DNA of 64,000 nucleotides. It comes from Chryseobacterium taichungense. GTDB lineage: Bacteria > Bacteroidota > Bacteroidia > Flavobacteriales > Weeksellaceae. Location of the stretch: the NCBI RefSeq assembly GCF_900109935.1, contig NZ_FOBV01000005.1, positions 124,001-188,000 on the forward strand, written 5' to 3'. Position 1 is the stretch's first letter. Every line of letters begins with the position of its first letter. Below are positions 49,704-58,307 of the stretch, piece by piece. The translations under genes and the position numbers were made by a program. A model generated the notes under the pieces. That model did not search any database. It was given only the letters and a program-made list of their open reading frames with translations, and was not told the origin of the DNA.

Positions 49704-51786
49704 ATGAAATTTTACTCCATTTGTTTTTGCCTTTATAGTACCTCAGATAATAGTTTTTTATAATCTGATGATCAGGTCTGGACAATAATGGATCAGATTC
49801 CAGGATTTTTTCTACCGTATTTTTAGTGATTTTAATGATAGCGGAATCATTTACCAGATCAAGTCTTTTAAAATCAACTACGCCACTTTGCTGGGTACCC
49901 AATATATCTCCGGGACCACGAAGCTGCATATCTACTTCTGAAATTTTAAAACCATCATTTGTCTCCACCATAGTTTTGATACGGGTTCTGCTGTCACTTG
50001 ACAATTTATCTGAAGTCATCAGGATACAGTAGCTTTGCTCCGCACCACGCCCGACACGTCCCCGTAGCTGATGAAGCTGCGACAGACCGAATCTTTCTGC
50101 ACTTTCAATCACCATTACGGAAGCATTGGGAACATTAACGCCCACTTCAATCACAGTTGTGGCTACCATAATCTCAGCTTTTCCTGAAGCAAAATAACTC
50201 ATTGCCGCATCTTTTTCTTCAGGTCGCATTTGCCCGTGAAGCATTGTGACGTTGTAGTTGGAGAAATTGTCCATCACATTTTCCAATCCGGTCATTAAAT
50301 TTTTATAATCGAGGGTTTCGGATTCTTCAATTAGTGGATAAACGAAATATACCTGTCTTCCTTTCTGGATTTCTTCACGACAGAAATTGTACACATAAGC
50401 CCTGTCTTTTTCCCTTCTGTGAGCCGTTACGATAGGTTTTCTACCCACAGGCATTTCATCAATGACAGAAACATCAAGATCAGAATAAAAGCTCATCGCC
50501 AGTGTCCTGGGAATAGGAGTGGCAGTCATCACCAGAATATGAGGGGGGATTTTATTTTTCGCCCACAATTTGGCCCTCTGGGCAACTCCAAATCTGTGCT
50601 GTTCATCAATAATCGCCAAACCAAGATTTTTAAATTTCACTTTATCTTCGAGGACAGCATGGGTTCCCACCAATATGGAAAGCTCACCATTCTCAAGTTC
50701 TTCATGAATAATTTTACGATCAGACTTTTTTGTAGACCCTGTTAACAGTCTGACGCTAACTTCAGTGTTTTCTAAAAGTTCTTTAATTCCGTTAAAGTGC
50801 TGTTGAGCAAGTATTTCGGTAGGTGCCATGATACAGCTTTGAAAACCATTGTCTTTTGCAATCAACATGGTGAGCAAAGCAACCATTGTTTTGCCGGAAC
50901 CTACGTCTCCCTGAAGGAGCCTGTTCATTTGGATCGGACGCCTCATATCCTGACGGATTTCCTTCAGTACCCTTTTTTGAGCGCCGGTAAGATCAAACGG
51001 AAGGTGATTGGTATAAAAATCATTAAAATAATCGCCGACAATAGGAAAGGGATTTCCGGCAGTATGACTTTTATGATGAAGCTTTTTTAAACCATAACCC
51101 AATTGGAAAAAGAAAGATTCCTCAAATTTTAATCGGTAATCTGCTTTTTTAAAATGCTCCATATCTTTTGGGAAATGGATATTGAGATAAGTATGCTGCC
51201 TGGATAAAAATTTAAAGGCTTTCATTAGATATTCCGGGAAATTTTCCTGAATAAGATTGGGGATTTCCTTGCAGATATTCTTCAGAACATTCTGAAAAAA
51301 CTTTTGATTTAAGCCTCTTTTGGTCAGTTTTTCTGAGCTTGGATAAATAGGTCTCAGACGATTGTCATTATCTTTTTTCTCCTCGACTTCTATTTCCGGA
51401 TGCGGCATAGAAAACTGATTGTTAAAGACGTTGATCTTTCCAAATATGAAAATTTCCTGATTCACCGGAAGTTGTTCTTTCATCCACTTTGAATACTGAA
51501 ACCATACAAGATCCATTGTTCCAGTATCATCATTGAACTTTGCGGAAAGTCTTTTTGTTTTTCCGGTTTGCACTTCCTGTATACTGGTTATTTTTCCCTT
51601 CAACTGAACATCGGTACTGACCTCATGTAGCTGTGAAATTTTATGGACTTTGCTTTTATCCAGATAGCGGATCGGGAAAAAATTCAGAAAATCTTCAACG
51701 GTGGATATTCCCAACACATTTCTGATGAGCTTGGCTTTTTCCGGTCCTACACCTTTTACGTATTCTATGGAAGTTTCTAAAGTCAT
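49702..51786 (-). CDS. recG: ATP-dependent DNA helicase RecG
   Basis: 694 residues. An N-terminal OB/wedge domain (VKLKGKITSIQEVQTGKTKRLSAKFND-like, residues ~60-100) comes first, then SF2 helicase motifs: GDVGSGKTMVALL, IIDEQHRFGV (DEQH box), LVMTATPIPRTLAMS, and the RecG C-terminal VIESAERFGLSQLHQLRGRVGRG and GPGDILGTQQSG (TRG region). Regresses stalled replication forks. Start at the ATG; no upstream RBS evident. Divergent from the ncRNA transcript end. Confidence 0.95.
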   Translation of the reverse strand: MTLETSIEYVKGVGPEKAKLIRNVLGISTVEDFLNFFPIRYLDKSKVHKISQLHEVSTDVQLKGKITSIQEVQTGKTKRLSAKFNDDTGTMDLVWFQYSKWMKEQLPVNQEIFIFGKINVFNNQFSMPHPEIEVEEKKDNDNRLRPIYPSSEKLTKRGLNQKFFQNVLKNICKEIPNLIQENFPEYLMKAFKFLSRQHTYLNIHFPKDMEHFKKADYRLKFEESFFFQLGYGLKKLHHKSHTAGNPFPIVGDYFNDFYTNHLPFDLTGAQKRVLKEIRQDMRRPIQMNRLLQGDVGSGKTMVALLTMLIAKDNGFQSCIMAPTEILAQQHFNGIKELLENTEVSVRLLTGSTKKSDRKIIHEELENGELSILVGTHAVLEDKVKFKNLGLAIIDEQHRFGVAQRAKLWAKNKIPPHILVMTATPIPRTLAMSFYSDLDVSVIDEMPVGRKPIVTAHRREKDRAYVYNFCREEIQKGRQVYFVYPLIEESETLDYKNLMTGLENVMDNFSNYNVTMLHGQMRPEEKDAAMSYFASGKAEIMVATTVIEVGVNVPNASVMVIESAERFGLSQLHQLRGRVGRGAEQSYCILMTSDKLSSDSRTRIKTMVETNDGFKISEVDMQLRGPGDILGTQQSGVVDFKRLDLVNDSAIIKITKNTVEKILESDPLLSRPDHQIIKNYYLRYYKGKNKWSKIS

Positions 51787-51827
51787 TTTTTAGCAGCCAC
51801 GAATTTCGGGAAAAATTAGAAATTAAA

Positions 51828-51853
51828 AAAGACTTTCAAATCTGAAAGCCTTG
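51828..51853 (-). terminator. Terminator after the thioredoxin-like gene
   Basis: On the minus strand AAGGCTTTCA and TGAAAGTCTT pair around GATT, followed by T residues. Confidence 0.65.
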
Positions 51854-51860
51854 TATTTGT

Positions 51861-52394
51861 TTAATCTTTTATTTTAGATTTAAATTTTGTCTGATAGTCC
51901 TCCCACTGTTCTCTGTTCCGGATTTTTTTAAAGATATCTTTTGAAATGAATTCCAGGTAAGGTTCCAGCTCTTTTGCGGACAATTCACCCTGAAGGATGG
52001 TAATGGGACCGCCTTTTTCATCGAGAAATACCGTACTTGGTACAGCTCCTACATTCATATACTGAGTGAATTCATGTAAAGAGTTTCGACCTTTTTTGTG
52101 CTCTGTATTTGCGTTTGAGAATTTTCTTCCAAAAATATGAACCGTATTTTTTTCTTCTGCATTAAATTTTACAGCATAATAATTTTCATTCAGTATATCC
52201 GCAATGATGGGATTTCCGTACGTCTTTTTATCCATGATCTTACAGGGACCGCACCAATCTGCATAGAAATCGATCAGTATTTTTTTCGGATTTTCTTTTT
52301 GCGCCTGTAAGGCTTGTTCAATAGTCATCCATTTTACCTGCGCGAAATTCAGAATGATTACGAAAAGACAAATTATGCTTATAATTTTCTTCAT
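51861..52394 (-). CDS. Thioredoxin-like periplasmic protein
   Basis: 177 residues. Signal peptide IISIICLFVIILNFAQ, then ILIDFYADWCGPCKIMDKKTY with the CxxC active site, VGAVPSTVFLDEKG with the cis-Pro, and an ending with a long basic helix. Typical thioredoxin fold with an extra ~40 C-terminal residues. Likely reductant for periplasmic cysteines; the partner is unknown. Confidence 0.9.
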   Translation of the reverse strand: MKKIISIICLFVIILNFAQVKWMTIEQALQAQKENPKKILIDFYADWCGPCKIMDKKTYGNPIIADILNENYYAVKFNAEEKNTVHIFGRKFSNANTEHKKGRNSLHEFTQYMNVGAVPSTVFLDEKGGPITILQGELSAKELEPYLEFISKDIFKKIRNREQWEDYQTKFKSKIKD

Positions 52395-52434
52395 GATTTG
52401 ATATTTATGTAAAAATAAGCATAATTACCTATTT

Positions 52435-53946
52435 CTATCTTACCTCCTGCATTAATTTTTTCACAAAAGGAGAAATCAAAATTAAGACTACTCCGGCAAT
52501 TACCGCATACAGTCCCAATTGTTTATATCCATCAGTATAAGTGATAAAAGCATCGTAATTGGATGTGCCTTCTTTCGCATCTGCCAGTCCCGCGCCAATA
52601 ATTCCGGCAACATACTGTCCATAAGCTGAAGCAAGGAACCACATTCCCATCATCATTCCCTGAAGATTCTTCGTGGAAAGCTTTGTCATGATCGATAAAC
52701 CGATGGGAGAAAGGCATAATTCACCTAATGTAATGATAAGCAGAGCTAAAGTAAAGAAATTAAGTGAAGTAATTCCAGCAGCGTTTACAAAAATCCTTGT
52801 TGCAAACAGGACATAATATCCTAATCCCAAAAAGACAAATCCCAATCCGAACTTTACAATGGTATTGGGCTCAATTTTTCTCTTGTTAAGCCAGATCCAT
52901 AGTAGTCCGAGCAAAGGAGCCAAGAATATAATGAAAAACGCACCACCAGAATTATTAACCCCATTCGGATCTAATCCGAAAAGATCATTATTTAAATTTT
53001 TTGCTGCAAAAATGCTTAGAGAACCTCCACTTTGCTCATAAATTCCCCAGAATAGGATGGAAAATAAAATGAAAATCAAAGCAGCCCAAAGTTTATTACG
53101 TTCGGCAGGGGTTACTTTTGTCATCTCATAAAACAGATAAATCAACGTCAATGGTCCTATAATCAGCATGAAATAATCGGTATATTGTGTTTTAGCAACC
53201 ATGACCATAATGATCGGAACAAAGATCAGTGATAAAATATAAACGCCATATTCCAACCATTTGGGAATCGGCGCAGATTTCACTTCATTCATAGGATGTC
53301 CCGGCTGAAGGCCGATGGTTCCGAGGCTTCTTTGAGTAAATATGAAATTAATGAGACTCACCACCATTACGATCGCAGCTAATCCGAAAGCAATATTCCA
53401 TCTTAGTGCTTCAGGAATCAGATGAGATAAAATTTCACCTTTTCCAATGGCAATACAAAGATATCCTCCAAGCAAAGCTCCGAGGTTAATTCCAGCATAA
53501 AACAATGAAAATCCTGCATCTGCCCTTGAGTCGTTAGGTTTATAAAGTTGTCCTACCATTGAGGAAATATTGGGCTTAAAGAAACCGGTTCCGACAACGG
53601 TAAATGCTATTCCCAGAAAAAAGAATTTGTGTGGATCTGTTGCCAGAATCAAACTTCCGATAATCATCAACAGTCCGCCCCAGAAAAGAGATTTTCTAAA
53701 ACCTAATATTTTATCAGCGAAAAGTCCGCCGACAAATGTAAATGCATACACGAAAGCCTGGGTAGCACCATACTGAAGGTTGGCTTCTCTTTCATGAAAA
53801 TTAAGTTGTGAGATCATAAAAAACACAAGCATTCCACGCATTCCGTAGAAACAGAAACGTTCCCACATTTCTGAGAAGAAAAGGCTCCAGATCTGTCTTG
53901 GATATTTTCCTTTAAAATTTTGTATTTCGTCTAAAGTTAAACTCAT
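52435..53946 (-). CDS. POT family peptide MFS transporter, copy 1
   Basis: 503 residues, about twelve to fourteen transmembrane helices. PRQIWSLFFSEMWERFCFYGMRGMLVFFMISQLNF carries the ExxERFxxYG motif needed for proton coupling, FFKPNISSMVG and the FYAGINLGALLG segments follow, then the second bundle with ELCLSPIGLSIMTKLS. Imports di- and tripeptides with protons. First of three tandem copies; the other two are 54087 and 55974. Confidence 0.93.
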   Translation of the reverse strand: MSLTLDEIQNFKGKYPRQIWSLFFSEMWERFCFYGMRGMLVFFMISQLNFHEREANLQYGATQAFVYAFTFVGGLFADKILGFRKSLFWGGLLMIIGSLILATDPHKFFFLGIAFTVVGTGFFKPNISSMVGQLYKPNDSRADAGFSLFYAGINLGALLGGYLCIAIGKGEILSHLIPEALRWNIAFGLAAIVMVVSLINFIFTQRSLGTIGLQPGHPMNEVKSAPIPKWLEYGVYILSLIFVPIIMVMVAKTQYTDYFMLIIGPLTLIYLFYEMTKVTPAERNKLWAALIFILFSILFWGIYEQSGGSLSIFAAKNLNNDLFGLDPNGVNNSGGAFFIIFLAPLLGLLWIWLNKRKIEPNTIVKFGLGFVFLGLGYYVLFATRIFVNAAGITSLNFFTLALLIITLGELCLSPIGLSIMTKLSTKNLQGMMMGMWFLASAYGQYVAGIIGAGLADAKEGTSNYDAFITYTDGYKQLGLYAVIAGVVLILISPFVKKLMQEVR

Positions 53947-54038
53947 AATGATATATGATTAAGTTTTATTGGAGATTATTGTGCATTCAATTTAGGACGT
54001 AATGCGTCACAAATTGCAAGAACATACGAAAATAAAAA

Positions 54039-54062
54039 AAACCTCCGACTTAGCAGAGGTTT
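54039..54062 (-). terminator. Terminator after POT copy 2
   Basis: On the minus strand AAACCTC and GAGGTTT pair around a ten-base loop, followed by T7. Confidence 0.75.
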
Positions 54063-54086
54063 GGTTTATATTTTATTTAATACACA

Positions 54087-55841
54087 TTAGTTTACACCGT
54101 GCATCATTTTCTTTAAAATTGGTGAGATTAAAGCTAAAATTACAGCTGCGATACCACACAATACAACGAATACCATAAAGAATTCAAATAAATTATGGAT
54201 TTCAAATCCTACGAAAGTAGGGTTTTCCAAAGGTAATTGAGCTTTTTCAAAAGCAGCCACCTGATCGGCAGTTAACGTTACTTTTTTATCTAAAACATCC
54301 TGAAGGTTTACTCCGATTTCCTGTGCCTTGGAAAATTTATCACCTGTTGCCGGAATCAAAGCTCCCAATGAACCTGCCAAAGCATATCCTGCTGCATTGG
54401 AAATAAAGAATACTCCGTATAATAATGAAGCAAATCTTTTTGGAGCCAGCTTCCCTACCAATGATAATCCGATTGGAGATAAGCAAAGCTCACCACAAGT
54501 CTGGATGAAGTATAAAAGCATTAACCATTTGATTGCCAATAAGCCAGAGTTTCCAAGATCTTTTACATTATGAGCAATAATGAAATAACTTAAAGCAATT
54601 AATGCAAGACCCATCGCCTGCTTCATCGGAGAAACCGGCTCTTTGCCTCTAGCTCTTAATTTATCCCAGATCAAACTGAACGGAACTGCTAATAAAACAA
54701 CGAAAATACCATTGAAAATTTGTACCATTGACGGGGGCATATTCCATCCGAAGATATTTCTGTCAGTCTGGTTATCTGCGATAAATGTTAATGAAGATCC
54801 TGCCTGCTCAAATGCTGCCCAGAAGAAGATAATAAAGAACGATACAATGTAGATTACCCAGATTCTTTGTCTTTCAACTTTATTTTCAGCAGAAGTCATA
54901 ATCAGGAATGCGAGTGAAATACCGGCTGCATAGATGAAAGGATAAATAATACCTTTAATTAACTGCCCCATTTCTACCGCTTTGAATCCAAATTCCCCTA
55001 CCAGTAAATATCTGAAGACAAAAAATAATATAACAAACAATCCTCCCGTGATTCCCAAAGCTGTTCCTGAGAATTTAGCAGTTTGTGTTTCTCCCTCTTC
55101 GAAATCTGCACTTGTATTGTGTTTTGGTAATCCTCCGATTGGTCTTCCTTCCGGAGTTACTACATATTTGTTTTTAAGAATAAAGAAAGTTACCGTACCC
55201 ACGATCATAGCGATAGAAGCGGCAAGGAATCCCCATTTGAAGGCGAAAATATCTCTCACTCCCGTTGTTGCATCCTTCACATCCCCTAAGTATGGGCAGA
55301 TGAACTGTCCCAAAAATGCCCCGATATTAATTCCCATATAGAAAATGGTAAACGCGGAGTCCAATTTTGATTTTTCCTGCTTTGGATAAAGGCTTCCCAC
55401 CATGGAGGAAATGTTTGGCTTGAAGAAACCGTTCCCGAAAATAATGATGAATAAAGCCAGCCACATAAACATTTTTGCACTGTCAATACTTCCTGAAAAA
55501 GTAGAAGCACTGATAAAAAGCAAAAACTGTCCGATAGCCATTAAAGATCCGCCAATCAAGATGGCATTTCTGTTACCGATATATTTATCGGCAATAAAAC
55601 CACCCAGAAGTGGTGTAAGATAACATAAAGCTAAAAATCCACCATAGATGATTGCTGCATCAGCTTCTTTTATTAATAAGGAATTTACCATAAAGAGCGT
55701 CAAAAGTGCTCTCATTCCATAAAAGTTGAAACGCTCCCACATTTCTGTTCCGAATAAAACCCATAAACCCTTCGGATGTCTGGAACCTTTATTCTCTACA
55801 AATTCATCCTGTTTCGGACTTAATGCTTCAGTATTATCCAT
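54087..55841 (-). CDS. POT family peptide MFS transporter, copy 2
   Basis: 584 residues, longer than copy 1 through an insertion around residues 210-260 and a longer C-terminus with an ~25-residue soluble segment (QEIGVNLQDVLDKKVTLTADQVAAFEKA). Core motifs are intact: EMWERFNFYGMRALLTLFMV, FFKPNISSMVGSLYP, FYMGINIGAFLGQF, ELCLSPIGLSLVGKLAP. Reverse-strand promoter TATATTTG (55870-55877). Confidence 0.93.
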   Translation of the reverse strand: MDNTEALSPKQDEFVENKGSRHPKGLWVLFGTEMWERFNFYGMRALLTLFMVNSLLIKEADAAIIYGGFLALCYLTPLLGGFIADKYIGNRNAILIGGSLMAIGQFLLFISASTFSGSIDSAKMFMWLALFIIIFGNGFFKPNISSMVGSLYPKQEKSKLDSAFTIFYMGINIGAFLGQFICPYLGDVKDATTGVRDIFAFKWGFLAASIAMIVGTVTFFILKNKYVVTPEGRPIGGLPKHNTSADFEEGETQTAKFSGTALGITGGLFVILFFVFRYLLVGEFGFKAVEMGQLIKGIIYPFIYAAGISLAFLIMTSAENKVERQRIWVIYIVSFFIIFFWAAFEQAGSSLTFIADNQTDRNIFGWNMPPSMVQIFNGIFVVLLAVPFSLIWDKLRARGKEPVSPMKQAMGLALIALSYFIIAHNVKDLGNSGLLAIKWLMLLYFIQTCGELCLSPIGLSLVGKLAPKRFASLLYGVFFISNAAGYALAGSLGALIPATGDKFSKAQEIGVNLQDVLDKKVTLTADQVAAFEKAQLPLENPTFVGFEIHNLFEFFMVFVVLCGIAAVILALISPILKKMMHGVN

Positions 55842-55869
55842 ATTTATTGTTAATTTTTGTTAAGACTGA

Positions 55870-55877
55870 CAAATATA
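55870..55877 (-). promoter_or_regulatory. Promoter -7 box of POT copy 2
   Basis: Minus-strand TATATTTG, 28 bases before the ATG. Confidence 0.55.
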
Positions 55878-55921
55878 GTTTTTTTTGTGTTTTCGGCAAG
55901 GTTTTAATTTTATATTTAAAT

Positions 55922-55951
55922 AAAAAAGCTGCAGAATGATTCTACAGCTTT
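55922..55951 (-). terminator. Terminator after POT copy 3
   Basis: On the minus strand AAAGCTGTAGAAT and ATTCTGCAGCTTT pair with one mismatch around C, then T6. Confidence 0.75.
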
Positions 55952-55973
55952 ATTTTGTTTATTATTGAAAGGA

Positions 55974-57629
55974 TTAATGTGCTTTTTCCTTCATGATTTT
56001 ATTTAATCTTTTTAACATCGAAAGCCCTAAAAGTGTTGCAAATATCAACAGCGCAAAATTTACAAGAAAGTAATTCATCTTATTGTCATAATTGTACCAC
56101 GTACTGGCCAGAATTCCTGAAAGCTTATTGCCAACAGAATTCGCAAGGAAAAATCCACCCATCATCAATGCTGTAATCCTCGCCGGTGAAAGTTTTGAAA
56201 CAAATGATAAACCCATAGGCGAAAGACATAATTCTCCAACAGTAATTACTCCATACCCAGCCACCAGCCACCATGGAGAAACTTTTACTGCACCATTGTC
56301 TCCGGCCCATACTGCCAGCACCATGACCAGACAAGACAACGCTGAAATAAATAATCCCAGGACAATTTTCGTGGGTGTCAACGGTTCTTTTCCTCTTCTT
56401 CTTAAAAAAGCCCAGAATCCTACCACAACAGGTGTTAAGGCTATTACCCAAAACGGATTGATGGACTGAAATAATTCTGTGTTGTATAAATAGGTTTTTG
56501 CTTCAGGATTTTTTTCTAATATGGCTCTTTTTTCAGGAGAAATATTTTTAAAGTAAACATCTTTTCCCTGAACTTTAATGGTGTTTCCATCTTTATCTTT
56601 TTGCGACTGAAATTGATTGTCATAAACAGGAACTTCCTTGTCTTCATAGCTTTTTCCGTCAACCATATAGATTCCTTCCAAAGGTTTTTCCAAAGCTGCG
56701 GGAACGCTTCTGTCGGTATAATAATTTGCCCATCTCGTTAAAGCTGTTCCGTTTTGTTTGAAAACTGCCCAGAAAAACATGCTGATCATGAAAACGGAAA
56801 GCAAGGCCCCGATAGAGGATTTTTCTTCCGGTTTTGCTTTAAAATAAAGAGATGCATAAAAATAAATCACAGGAATACAGGCAAAAATAAAAGCGTCTGT
56901 ATTATCGCTTCCGAAAATATTTCCGGGAATAACCCACCCAATACATCCTGCTATTATCGCGGGCAGAAATACTTTAAGCAAAATTTCAGAAAGCTTGGTG
57001 TCGCCTTCCTGTACGGGTTTCATCTGTGCTGCATGAATATAATGTTTCCTACCAATGGTAAAAATTATAAGTCCGACCAGCATTCCGACACCGGCTGTTA
57101 TAAAGGCTTCACCCCACCCGAATTTATTCCGCATAAATGCCGCAATAATGTTGCAGATAAAAGCTCCGATATTAATCCCCATGTAAAAAATATTGTATCC
57201 GGAATCTTTATTGGCTTTATATGGCTCTTCAGAGTATAAATTTCCCAATAAAGTAGAAATAGTAGGCTTAAAAAAACCGTTTCCGATAATAATTAATGCT
57301 AAAGAAGAATAAAACAAGGTAAGGTCTTTGAAAACACCCATCCCGATATATCCGGCCGCCATTAAAACTCCTCCCAAATAAATAGATTTGATATACCCTA
57401 ACACTCTGTCTGCCAGAAAACCACCGATGAAAGGTGTTAAATAAGTCAAGGCTATGTAAGTCCCGAAAATGTCATCTGCTGTTTTGTCGGGAAGCCCAAG
57501 GCCGCCTTTTGCACCGGTCGGTTCGATCACGTACAATACAAAAATTCCGAGGATCAGATAATACCCGAAACGCTCCCACATTTCCGTAAAGAAGAGGAAT
57601 GGCAGTCCCTTAGGATGTTTAGTCTTCAT
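55974..57629 (-). CDS. POT family peptide MFS transporter, copy 3
   Basis: 551 residues. EMWERFGYYLILGIFVLYV retains the ERF motif with a YY variant, FFKPTISTLLGNLYS and FYMGINIGAFICNI follow. A ~70-residue soluble insertion (about 310-380, Lys/Asp-rich, KDKDGNTIKVQGKDVYFKN) separates the helix bundles and is unlike copies 1 and 2. ELCLSPMGLSFVSKLSPARI closes the family pattern. Probably a distinct substrate range. Confidence 0.92.
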   Translation of the reverse strand: MKTKHPKGLPFLFFTEMWERFGYYLILGIFVLYVIEPTGAKGGLGLPDKTADDIFGTYIALTYLTPFIGGFLADRVLGYIKSIYLGGVLMAAGYIGMGVFKDLTLFYSSLALIIIGNGFFKPTISTLLGNLYSEEPYKANKDSGYNIFYMGINIGAFICNIIAAFMRNKFGWGEAFITAGVGMLVGLIIFTIGRKHYIHAAQMKPVQEGDTKLSEILLKVFLPAIIAGCIGWVIPGNIFGSDNTDAFIFACIPVIYFYASLYFKAKPEEKSSIGALLSVFMISMFFWAVFKQNGTALTRWANYYTDRSVPAALEKPLEGIYMVDGKSYEDKEVPVYDNQFQSQKDKDGNTIKVQGKDVYFKNISPEKRAILEKNPEAKTYLYNTELFQSINPFWVIALTPVVVGFWAFLRRRGKEPLTPTKIVLGLFISALSCLVMVLAVWAGDNGAVKVSPWWLVAGYGVITVGELCLSPMGLSFVSKLSPARITALMMGGFFLANSVGNKLSGILASTWYNYDNKMNYFLVNFALLIFATLLGLSMLKRLNKIMKEKAH

Positions 57630-57651
57630 AGTTGATAAATTTCAAATTTCA

Positions 57652-57659
57652 CAAATATA
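57652..57659 (-). promoter_or_regulatory. Promoter -7 box of POT copy 3
   Basis: Minus-strand TATATTTG, 22 bases before the ATG. Confidence 0.55.
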
Positions 57660-57688
57660 GAATTTTAAAAATAATAATGGAATTTTGT

Positions 57689-57696
57689 TAACTTTG
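57689..57696 (+). promoter_or_regulatory. Promoter -7 box of the toxin-antitoxin pair
   Basis: TAACTTTG, 18 bases before the ATG at 57715. A longer upstream frame would run through this box, so the internal ATG is preferred. Confidence 0.55.
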
Positions 57697-57714
57697 AATA
57701 AAATAAGTAAAATT

Positions 57715-57960
57715 ATGAATACTGTATTTCATTTATCCTCGGCTGACGAAATTAATGAAGATTTAATCAAAAGTATAAAAGCTGCATTTAAAAATAAGCC
57801 AATATCAGTAACCATAGAGGAAGACTCATCTATTCCTAATTGGCAAAAAGAAGAAGTGAGAAGAAGAGCTAAATATGCAAAAGAAAATCCGGAATCGCTT
57901 TTGGATTTTGATGATTTTGTCGAAAGATTTGAGAAAAAGCTGTTAGATGAAAAAGGCTAA
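57715..57960 (+). CDS. Antitoxin of a ParE/RelE-type module
   Basis: 81 residues from the ATG of MNTVFHLSSADE. SVTIEEDSSIPNWQKEEVRRRAKYAKENPESLLDFDDFVERFEKK is acidic and helical, as in addiction antitoxins of the type II class that lack a clear HTH. It overlaps the toxin start by 14 bases, the usual translational coupling. No palindromic operator is obvious in the short upstream region. Confidence 0.8.
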   Translation: MNTVFHLSSADEINEDLIKSIKAAFKNKPISVTIEEDSSIPNWQKEEVRRRAKYAKENPESLLDFDDFVERFEKKLLDEKG

Positions 57961-58252
57961 AACAGTAATTTCAGAAAGTGCGGATTTTGATTTAAAGGAA
58001 ATTACTGATTGGTATAATGCAAGAAATAAAAAGTTAATTTGGATTTTTTTAAAAGATTTCAAGGAAAAAGTGAAATACATTTCAGAAAATCCATTGGCTT
58101 GTGAGGTTAGATATGAAAATTTCAGGATAGTATATTTAAAAAAGTTTCCATTTGGAATTCATTTTAAATATGATGAAAAGAAAAATGTAATTGAAATATA
58201 TTCCATTTTTCATACTTCCAGAGATCCCGAAAAATGGAAAGAAAGAAAATAA
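57947..58252 (+). CDS. ParE/RelE-family toxin
   Basis: 101 residues. ISESADFDLKEITDWYNARNKKLIWIFLKDFKEKVKYISENPLACEVRYENFRIVYLKKFPFGIHFKYDEKKNVIEIYSIFHTSRDPEKW has the ParE strand-helix order with R-x-x-L/Y-basic pocket and the final HTSRDP. It may inhibit gyrase or cleave mRNA; no test here separates the two. Overlapping antitoxin upstream supports an addiction pair. Confidence 0.87.
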   Translation: MKKAKTVISESADFDLKEITDWYNARNKKLIWIFLKDFKEKVKYISENPLACEVRYENFRIVYLKKFPFGIHFKYDEKKNVIEIYSIFHTSRDPEKWKERK

Positions 58253-58288
58253 AAATCCGAATCTACATTAGAAGATTCGGATTTTTTA
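58252..58288. terminator. Bidirectional terminator
   Basis: AAATCCGAATCT and AGATTCGGATTT pair perfectly around an eight-base loop, with A and T runs on the two sides; serves the toxin gene and the convergent DPP-IV gene. Confidence 0.85.
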
Positions 58289-58307
58289 TTTTAAATTTTA
58301 CTTGAAA

